Positions 56,194 through 64,000 of a stretch of DNA of 64,000 bases are shown piece by piece. This DNA is from Musa acuminata AAA Group (taxonomy: Eukaryota; Streptophyta; Magnoliopsida; Zingiberales; Musaceae). The DNA is taken from positions 31,747,501-31,811,500 of the forward strand of contig NC_088340.1 in the NCBI RefSeq assembly GCF_036884655.1, in the 5' to 3' direction. Positions within the stretch are counted from its first letter, which is position 1, and each line of letters begins with the position of its first letter. Under the pieces are notes generated by a model, which searched no databases, was not told the origin of the DNA, and worked only from the letters and a program-made list of their open reading frames with translations. The translations under genes were made by a program, and so were the position numbers.

Positions 56194-58975
56194 TGTCACG
56201 CCCCTCCCGAATTATCACATTCAGGAGGTGTGACCCTGTCTAAAATCAATTATATTATAATTCATCATCAATTCAATCCAGGATCCAAACTAACAATTTG
56301 AGGATACTAAGAATCATTCAAAATCAATATTCACAATTCATAAACCTGAACGTTACATAAATCATTATCCACTTCACTCAAAGATTCGAGAAATCTAAAG
56401 GCAACTCAACTAAACATCAACCACAACACAAATCCATAATCATAGAAGTATATACAATCACAAAAAGATAATTATTTACCATGAGTTCATATCCTTACAT
56501 ATCTTAAACTCATCATTCCATACACATGAGCGGTCCTTTAACATTTTACAACACATAAGTATCAATAGATCCTTAATATTACATCAGAGGTAAAGTTTAC
56601 TATACAACAAAAACCATCATCCAACAAAGATTAGCTCAAAAATCTTCTAGCCTTTCACTGCTTTAACCCAATTCTAGCTTTCAGTGCGTGGCAAGCTACC
56701 CTGAAAATTTTGTATAGCAACGGGGTGAGCATAAAGAGCTCAGCAAGTGTCTAACATATCCATGGCGATAGGAGAAGTTCAAGCAGGTTCAGTACCAAGA
56801 TACAAAGTAGAAATACAAATGTTCATTTGAAGTCATCTCATTTGATATAAAATCACAAAGGTTTACCTCGTTCAAAAACAGGCATTAGACATAACAATAG
56901 GAGAAAGGAAATTGGAGCATTTCATTGGCAAAAGAAACATTTAGGCATGTATCAAATGGCACATGAGGCATTTAGGTACATATCAAAGGCATAAGAGTGT
57001 TTGAGAGCATAACAATGACATACGAAACACTTCAAGGTATAACAAGTGAACCGAGTAATAAACACAAGCTTGTATGTCATTTTTGATGTAGCATGCATTC
57101 CATTTTTATCCAAAGCATAATATGAACTCATAAACAAAGCTTTGGATATCATATCAATAAACATAGATGGCGCTGTGGGACCAATACATAATGTGATTCA
57201 TCCATTTCTGGATGACCACCAAGCATAAGTCTCCCACGTCTGGGAGCTCCATCCACCCACGTCTGAGTGAAGTCAATGGGGCCGGCAGAGCAATCGCGGG
57301 CTCTAAGCATAACTCCCTTTACCATTTCTGGCAAAGGTTCACAATATCCCACAAGACACCAGAGTACAAAAAGGGTAGTATGAACAATAACATTGGCACA
57401 TATCAGAAGCACATGCGGAACAACAAAATATACATATGCCTTTCGAGTCAATACGACACAAACATAATCTTTCATAAATGTATTCAGATTTGAAAGAAAA
57501 CAAAAGCAAGAGCATACAAGGATTTCAAAAAATCACATATAGCTCAATTGAAATAAGAAGGTTAGGTGAATTCAATGTCCAATGAAATTAAACTGGAAGA
57601 GGCACATATCGAAAGCAAATGCGGAACAATGGGATGCATGTGCCGAATCATTACGATGCAAACATGATCTTTAGATGATAGCTGCAGATGTACAAATAAA
57701 TAAAGGACAAAAGTATACAGGAATTAAAGGTAATAATGTAAAGCTTAACTGAAGTAAGAGTTTTTGCCGAAATCGATTTCCAAAGAGAAGAAACAAAGAA
57801 AGCTGAAATCGACCAAAGCTCGATTCTGGCAAAATTTGATAGGAACATTATATGAACGATTTGGATGACCAATTATGCTCCAATTTATACAAAATAGGTG
57901 TCATTAGAAAGCCGTATCAATCTATTTTCCGATGAACTCAGATTTATAATTTTTTGAGTTCTCAACAGGATGTTACAACAAATAGAGTAAAGGAAGGTCA
58001 GAAATGATCATCCCTGTTTTGCAGACTTGATAGGATCGATTTAAACAGAAGTTTCAGAAGGCAAACATATTTCAAAATTTCCAACTAGGTGTCAAAAGAA
58101 AGATATACGAATCTAGTTTTCGAAGAACTAAGTTTTGCTTAGTTCAGAATTTTCTCTAGAGAGTTATGAGCAATTTAGTAACAGAAGGTCAGAAATTTCA
58201 GTCCCTATTTTGCAGAATCTATAGGGTTAATTGAAATAGAAGTCTTAGTAGGCATTTAAACTCCAAATCATTCGATCTTAGTGTCAAAATAAAGATATTT
58301 TTGTCTACTTTCAAATGGAATAGGTTTTGTCTAAATCAGAGTTTACTACAAAATGTTATGACTGAAATATTACATAGAGGTCAGATTACCGAAAAATTAC
58401 AGATTCATATCTTTATATCAAAACGAAAGAAGGTCTGGTTCTCAGTTGAAATCATTCAAATTTTGCAGAATAAAAATAGAAAGAGAGATTAAGGTTTTCT
58501 GTAGGAAGAGGTTAGATCACTTGCCTTAGATGAGTTTGATTCCCAAATATAGGGAGTTGATGCAAAACCTCAAACAAAGTTTCCTCTTCTTCTTCTTCTT
58601 CTTCTTCTTCTCTTCTTCTTCTCCTCAAACTAACGTTGGCTGAAAACTTTCTTTTTAATGGTGCCTTAAATTACTTAGGTTTGGCTCATGCTAAAATAGT
58701 GAGGTGGCAAGCATGCATGGGGGTTTAGGTGTCAACTTTAGAATAAATGCTAAGTGGCTCATCCTTGTTAATGACACATGTCCTCCATTTTATTTTATTT
58801 TATTTTTATTTACTCAATTCTGAATATTCTATAAATCATCTCAAACATTTAATATTTACTCTTAGGTCCTTAGCCATAAACTTTAATATAATATTATTTA
58901 ATATAAAAAGTTATTAAATAATCCTCATATTTACAAATAAGCATTTACTAAATTTTCAAAAATGGGGATATTACA
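56194..58975 (-). repeat. Array LTR 3 (inner hybrid, 2782 bp)
   Basis: By eye identical to LTR 2 over all diagnostic positions, with the same LTR 4-type left half and LTR 1-type right half. Confidence 0.93.
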
Positions 58976-59054
58976 CTCTCCCCTCCTTAAAAGAAAATTT
59001 AGTCCTCTAAATTTATCATACCTCATTCAGCGAAAAGGTGAGGATAAACTTTCT

Positions 59055-59981
59055 TCATTTCTTCTTGTTTAGTGGGCAGTCTCTGACTTTATGATCTAAC
59101 TTTCCACAAGCAAAACAGGCTCCGGTCACCCAAAAACACTCACTTATTTCATGATTACGTCCACATTTTGTACACGATAGAGTTCTTTGCGATGGAGTTC
59201 CTTTCTCAAATCTAGGTACCTTTACCTTATCGTTACTTCTTTCTACTTCATTTCCTCTCTTACTTTTACCAACAAACTTATCCTTGCTATTCTTGTCCCT
59301 GATTTCTTGGATCTCCGCCAAGTCTTTTTCAAGTATGAAAGCTCTTTCTACTACATCAGTGTATACTTGGAGTTTCAAAGCTGATATCCGGCTTCTTATT
59401 GCTGGCCTTAATCCTCTTTCAAATCTTCTTGTTTTCCTATATTCATCATCAATCATATGTGTGGCAAATCTAGAGAGCTCGGTGAATTTAGATTCATATT
59501 TGGCTACTGTCAAATTTCCCTGGATGAGATTCAGGAATTCCAATTCTTTCTGCTCTCTGATACAATCTGGAAAATATTTATCATTGAACTTTTCTGTAAA
59601 TACCTTCCAAGTGATTGGCTCCTGTCGAGCTTCAGAAATCCTCTTCATGGTTCGCCACCAGTGCTCAGCCTCTCCTTCTAGTATGAAGGTAGCAAGAGAA
59701 ACCTTCTTATCATCTGGGCAATTTAAAACATCAAATATTTTCTCCATCCGCATCATCCATTGTTCTGCTACCATTGGATTAGGCTCACCACTAAAACTGG
59801 GAGGACTAAGCTTTTTAAACTGTTCAATTCCCAACCCAGTCTGGTTTGAATTCCCAACTTCATCATTTCTTCCTTGTCGGACTTGTTGTTGCATTACTTG
59901 TGTCATCGCCTCTAGAGTTTTCATAATTCCACTCAATTGATCAGAAGTAGATGCAACAGGAGAACTAGATGACCTCGTCAT
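59055..59981 (-). CDS. gag: Tekay-like chromovirus Gag, array copy 3 (intact)
   Basis: Third identical 308-residue Gag. On the minus strand this unit comes first, so LTR 4 (60115-62909) is its 5' LTR and the likely outermost promoter of the whole array. No stop, frameshift or start loss. With copies 1 and 2 it makes the only uninterrupted retrotransposon genes in the window. Confidence 0.9.
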   Translation of the reverse strand: MTRSSSSPVASTSDQLSGIMKTLEAMTQVMQQQVRQGRNDEVGNSNQTGLGIEQFKKLSPPSFSGEPNPMVAEQWMMRMEKIFDVLNCPDDKKVSLATFILEGEAEHWWRTMKRISEARQEPITWKVFTEKFNDKYFPDCIREQKELEFLNLIQGNLTVAKYESKFTELSRFATHMIDDEYRKTRRFERGLRPAIRSRISALKLQVYTDVVERAFILEKDLAEIQEIRDKNSKDKFVGKSKRGNEVERSNDKVKVPRFEKGTPSQRTLSCTKCGRNHEISECFWVTGACFACGKLDHKVRDCPLNKKK

Positions 59982-60114
59982 CCTTGCTTCCTAAAAATAA
60001 CAAAAGAAGACTTTTGATCAGTCTCTAAATAGAAATCACTAAACCTCAAAATTTATTACACATCTAGCATATCAAAATTCTTAGAAATCCTCAAACCATG
60101 CTCTGATACCACTC

Positions 60115-62909
60115 TGTCACGCCCCTCCCGAATTATCACATTCAGGAGGTGTGACCCTGTCTAAAATCAATTATATTATAATTCATCATCAATTCAATCC
60201 AGGATCCAAACTAACAATTTGAGGATACTAAGAATCATTCAAAATCAATATTCACAATTCATAAACCTGAACGTTACATAAATCATTATCCACTTCACTC
60301 AAAGATTCGAGAAATCTAAAGGCAACTCAACTAAACATCAACCACAACACAAATCCATAATCATAGAAGTATATACAATCACAAAAAGATAATTATTTAC
60401 CATGAGTTCATATCCTTACATATCTTAAACTCATCATTCCATACACATGAGCGGTCCTTTAACATTTTACAACACATAAGTATCAATAGATCCTTAATAT
60501 TACATCAGAGGTAAAGTTTACTATACAACAAAAACCATCATCCAACAAAGATTAGCTCAAAAATCTTCTAGCCTTTCACTGCTTTAACCCAATTCTAGCT
60601 TTCAGTGCGTGGCAAGCTACCCTGAAAATTTTGTATAGCAACGGGGTGAGCATAAAGAGCTCAGCAAGTGTCTAACATATCCATGGCGATAGGAGAAGTT
60701 CAAGCAGGTTCAGTACCAAGATACAAAGTAGAAATACAAATGTTCATTTGAAGTCATCTCATTTGATATAAAATCACAAAGGTTTACCTCGTTCAAAAAC
60801 AGGCATTAGACATAACAATAGGAGAAAGGAAATTGGAGCATTTCATTGGCAAAAGAAACATTTAGGCATGTATCAAATGGCACATGAGGCATTTAGGTAC
60901 ATATCAAAGGCATAAGAGTGTTTGAGAGCATAACAATGACATACGAAACACTTCAAGGTATAACAAGTGAACCGAGTAATAAACACAAGCTTGTATGTCA
61001 TTTTTGATGTAGCATGCATTCCATTTTTATCCAAAGCATAATATGAACTCATAAACAAAGCTTTGGATATCATATCAATAAACATAGATGGCGCTGTGGG
61101 ACCAATACATAATGTGATTCATCCATTTCTGGATGACCACCAAGCATAAGTCTCCCACGTCTGGGAGCTCCATCCACCCACGTCTGAGTGAAGTCAATGG
61201 GGCCGGCAGAGCAATCGCGGGCTCTAAGCATAACTCCCTTTACCATTTCTGGCAAAGGTTCACAATATCCCACAAGACACCAGAGTACAAAAAGGGTAGT
61301 ATGAACAATAACATTGGCACATATCAGAAGCACATGCGGAACAACAAAATATACATATGCCTTTCGAGTCAATACGACACAAACATAATCTTTCATAAAT
61401 GTATTCAGATTTGAAAGAAAACAAAAGCAAGAGCATACAAGGATTTCAAAAAATCACATATAGCTCAATTGAAATAAGAAGGTTAGGTGAATTCAATGTC
61501 CAATGAAATTAAACTGGAAGAGGCACATATCGAAAGCAAATGCGGAACAATGGGATGCATGTGCCGAATCATTACGATGCAAACATGATCTTTAGATGAT
61601 AGCTGCAGATGTACAAATAAATAAAGGACAAAAGTATACAGGAATTAAAGGTAATAATGTAAAGCTTAACTGAAGTAAGAGTTTTTGCCGAAATCGATTT
61701 CCAAAGAGAAGAAACAAAGAAAGCTGAAATCGACCAAAGCTCGATTCTGGCAAAATTTGATAGGAACATTATATGAACGATTTGGATGACCAATTATGCT
61801 CCAATTTATACAAAATAGGTGTCATTAGAAAGCCGTATCAATCTATTTTCCGATGAACTCAGATTTATAATTTTTTGAGTTCTCAACAGGATGTTACAAC
61901 AAATAGAGTAAAGGAAGGTCAGAAATGATCATCCCTGTTTTGCAGACTTGATAGGATCGATTTAAACAGAAGTTTCAGAAGGCAAACATATTTCAAAATT
62001 TCCAACTAGGTGTCAAAAGAAAGATATACGAATCTAGTTTTCGAAGAACTAAGTTTTGCTTAGTTCAGAATTTTCTCTAGAGAGTTATGAGCAATTTAGT
62101 AACAGAAGGTCAGAAATTTCAGTCCCTATTTTGCAGAATCTATAGGGTTAATTGAAATAGAAGTCTTAGTAGGCATTTAAACTCCAAATCATTCGATCTT
62201 AGTGTCAAAATAAAGATATTTTTGTCTACTTTCAAATGGAATAGGTTTTGTCTAAATCAGAGTTTACTACAAAATGTTATGACTGAAATATTACATAGAG
62301 GTCAGATTACCGAAAAATTACAGATTCATATCTTTATATCAAAACGAAAGAAGGTCTGGTTCTCAGTTGAAATCATTCAAATTTTGCAGAATAAAAATAG
62401 AAAGAGAGATTAACCTTTCTGTAGGAAGAGGTTAGATCACTTGCCTTAGATGAGTTTGATTCCCAAATATAGGGAGTTGATGCAAAACCTCAAACAAAGT
62501 TTCCTCTTCTTCTTCTTCTTCTTCTTCTTCTTCTCTTCTTCTTCTCTTCTTCTTCTCCTCAAACTAACGTTGGCTGAAAACTTTCTTTTTAATGGTGCCT
62601 TAAATTACTTAGGTTTGGCTCATGCTAAAATAGTGAGGTGGCAAGCATGCATGGGGGTTTAGGTGTCAACTTTAGAATAAATGCTAAGTGGCTCATCCTT
62701 GTTAATGACACATGTCCTCCATTTTATTTTATTTTATTTTTATTTACTCAATTCTGAATATTCTATAAATCATCTCAAACATTTAATATTTACTCTTAGG
62801 TCCTTAGCCATAAACTTTAATATAATATTATTTAATATAAAAAATTATTAAATAATCCTCATATTTACAAATAAGCATTTACTAAATTTTCAAAAATGAG
62901 GATATTACA
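60115..62909 (-). repeat. Array LTR 4 (outer right, 2795 bp)
   Basis: Private variants lie only in its right part: gattaacctttctg at about 62411-62424, a longer TTC run (62505-62560), aaaaaattatt near 62840, and atgaggatatt near 62898. The left 2.3 kb equals LTRs 2 and 3. It is followed by the target duplication atgaa. Confidence 0.95.
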
Positions 62910-62914
62910 ATGAA

Positions 62915-62981
62915 TGCGCAGGCTCCCGCATCTTTCCTATGCCCTAACCAACGCCCCCCCTCTGCTCCCCCCCCCCCCTCC
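62915..62981 (-). other. Element G spacer after the pol stop
   Basis: Short G-rich (minus strand) sequence between the pol stop and the array, with two homopolymer runs (62954-62960 and 62967-62978). No gene. Confidence 0.6.
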
Positions 62982-63419
62982 TTACGGGTAAAATTTCTTT
63001 AGGTTCTTGGCATTCCATGTTCTCGGCAGGGGACTTCCCTCCATAGTTTCGAGTCAATAGGTTCCTTCTGATACGATGTCGTAGACTCGATAGAGGCCTT
63101 CCTAGTTGGGTGCAAGTTTTCCCCTTGCTCGGGTCGGGTTACTTACTTCTGCTCTTTAGAGGACGAGGTCTCTGACCTGGATCGGCCGCGGACGGACCCT
63201 TCGGTTGTATATCTGAGAGGTCGCCTTCTTGTATGCCAGGGCACGTAGGTATGCCCTGACTCTTCTCTCCTCAAGGAGATCCAGGTTAGCCCATAGTCCC
63301 TCCTCAGAGTGCCCTCGGTTATAGTTGGCAGTACGTAAGGTCGGGAATACCATCTCTGGCGAAAGGACTGCATCGGTTCTGAACGACAGGCTGAACGGGA
63401 ACTCCCCCGAGGCGGTTTT
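62982..63419 (-). pseudogene. Integrase C-terminal end of element G (Tat type)
   Basis: On the minus strand the frame shows SFRTDAVLSPEMVFPTLR, then ANYNRGHSEEGLWANLDLLEERR in part, RALAYKKATSQIYNRRVRPR and QVRDLVL, then stops, and after decayed codons the family end PLPRTWNAKNLKKFYP with TAA at 62982-62984. Stops within (after VRDLVL, at a Trp in PNWEG, and before LETMEG) make it non-functional; the last two fit single transitions. The upstream part of pol is cut off by a family-2 LTR at 63420. This region of Tat integrases follows the catalytic core. Confidence 0.85.
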
Positions 63420-64000
63420 TGTTAGGAAATCTTTGGGCAACATCACATGCACAGCGGAAGAAAAAGAAAATAAAATCCCCAATTTTCCAAAAAGATGTTC
63501 GTCGAAGTGTGAAGATTGGTGCACAAAAATCCGTAAAACAAACTGCATATAGAATAGATTGTATTACCTAGGGAGATTATATATCCCTATTTCCTTACAG
63601 ATCTCTAGGAGAGGGTGAAGGAGGTCAAGCGTCCTCCTCTTTAGCGGTGATCCACACAACAGGGCTACAACGACACTCCACAAAACTCCAGGCCTGCTCT
63701 GAGGTGGAGAGGGGGAGAAGAATAGGAGAGGCAAGCAAAAGCTCTAGCCTATGAGGCTCTGAATCCCTCCTATTTATAGAAGTCCCCTATCAAACCTTAA
63801 TGGATCCTCCCCTATTGGGTATGGATCTGCATCCAATTACCCAAGCCTCTGAGATTAGTGGATCTCTATCCAATAATCTATCATTGGCTTTTATTGGATC
63901 TCATTCATAGGATCTAATAATTCAGGGGCTTATTGGATATCCAATAAGATAAGAGCTCTGACAGATATCTCATATCCGAACCTCTACTCATCGCAATGCC
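63420..64000 (-). repeat. Family-2 LTR, reverse, running off the window
   Basis: The plus strand starts tgttaggaaatctttgggc and follows the reverse complement of the element D LTR (caaaaagatgttcgtcg, ggagagggtgaaggaggtc, atttataga at about 63771). From about 63840 it holds an extra segment (ggatctcattcataggatc, ggatatccaataag) shared with the 13.8-14.0 kb LTR but absent from D. It inserted in the integrase gene of G. Solo or full-length status cannot be told. Confidence 0.85.

Larger units (their letters stand above)
48351..62909 (-). mobile_element. Tandem array of gag-only Tekay-like elements (4 LTRs, 3 gag units)
   Basis: Minus-strand structure LTR-gag-LTR-gag-LTR-gag-LTR with a 3921-bp period (unit starts 48351, 52273, 56194, 60115). 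The three internal regions are 1139 bp each and hold only primer site, gag and purine tract; pol is absent. The outer flanks are atgga (48346-48350) and atgaa (62910-62914), a 5-bp target duplication with one mismatch, so the whole array occupies one insertion site. Gag-only elements with LTRs fit the class called TR-GAG. The variant pattern in the LTRs points to unequal recombination. Confidence 0.92.
16482..64000 (+). mobile_element. Sirevirus element S, host of nested insertions (3' LTR outside the window)
   Basis: Its own sequence is 16482-18814, 29852-32963 and whatever lies beyond element G. It has a complete 5' LTR, a primer site, gag split by element D, then a jump from early protease-like sequence (about 30500) to the non-coding 3' domain. 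Integrase, RT and RNase H are deleted. A captured transposon-protein pseudogene sits at 31537-32646. Element G inserted at 32964. No 3' LTR of S is visible in the window, so the right limit is an inference. Confidence 0.65.
32964..64000 (-). mobile_element. Tat-type Ty3/gypsy element G, minus strand, heavily invaded
   Basis: Read on the minus strand: integrase C-terminus (63419-62982), a spacer, a region with an oppositely oriented ORF pair (48189-46114 read on plus), minisatellite-rich 3' untranslated sequence, a purine tract, and the 3' LTR (33785-32964). Integrase tail motifs (NLDLLEERR, YNRRVRPRPIQV, PLPRTWNAKNLKKFY) are typical of the Tat lineage. Extra antisense ORFs and 3' tandem repeats are known in Tat/Grande/Ogre elements. 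The 5' half lies beyond the window. Elements F, the gag-only array and a family-2 LTR are inserted in it. Confidence 0.75.

Noticed and set aside
63143..63373. 76-codon Arg/Ser-rich minus-strand ORF
   Set aside because: Another frame of the same strand shows clear Tat integrase sequence, so this one is a shadow.

Overview
The window is plant nuclear DNA, most likely from a monocot. I see no host gene, tRNA or rRNA. Almost every base belongs to LTR retrotransposons or their debris, stacked inside one another. The case for a plant genome rests on Sirevirus-type Ty1/copia elements, Tat-type and Tekay-type Ty3/gypsy elements, initiator-Met-tRNA primer sites after the LTRs, and LTRs of 0.8-2.8 kb. 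Short-repeat-rich, Zingiberales/Musa-like LTRs come to mind, but the species cannot be fixed from sequence alone.

Layout. (1) 1-8190: a decayed Sirevirus (element A) with gag, protease, integrase, RT and RNase H in order, a long non-coding 3' domain, and a 3' LTR. (2) 8191-16481: a patchwork of Tekay-like LTR pieces, an AT microsatellite, and a remnant of a second copia family ('family 2'). The remnant is broken by a 5'-truncated Sirevirus (B) and by a reverse-oriented Sirevirus solo LTR (C) with a target-site duplication (TSD). (3) From 16482 to beyond the window: another Sirevirus (element S), whose gag is split by a full-length family-2 copia element (D, 18815-29851, TSD ttaat/ctaat). The pol of D is split in turn by a Tekay-like solo LTR (23170-25776, TSD agatg). 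The 3' domain of S holds a captured 'putative plant transposon protein' pseudogene behind its own TATA box. (4) From 32964 to beyond the window: a minus-strand Tat-type gypsy element (G) lies inside the 3' domain of S. G has an 822-bp LTR, two minisatellites in its 3' untranslated domain, an antisense (plus-strand) 'putative gypsy type transposon' ORF pair, and the integrase C-terminus at 62982-63419. G is invaded by a pol-less Sirevirus F (35381-45625, TSD atcac), whose 5' LTR carries a family-2 solo LTR (TSD tggac); by a tandem array of gag-only Tekay-like elements (48351-62909); and by a family-2 LTR that runs off the end.

Two items stand out. The first is the 14.6-kb array LTR-gag-LTR-gag-LTR-gag-LTR. 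Its two inner LTRs are left/right hybrids of the two outer LTRs, which is the signature expected of unequal recombination, and its three gag genes are identical and uninterrupted. The second is in the 5' leader of element D: four hairpins share an invariant 17-nt core (TGGTCGAGTCCCTCGAG), while their flanking stems differ in sequence but keep pairing. This looks like a repeated structured RNA (or cruciform DNA) module.

How the parts work together: almost all pol genes are dead, mainly through C-to-T or G-to-A changes that make stop codons. The elements that look youngest (the gag-only array and F) have lost pol completely and would need enzymes supplied in trans. All similarity statements are by eye; no database search was run.
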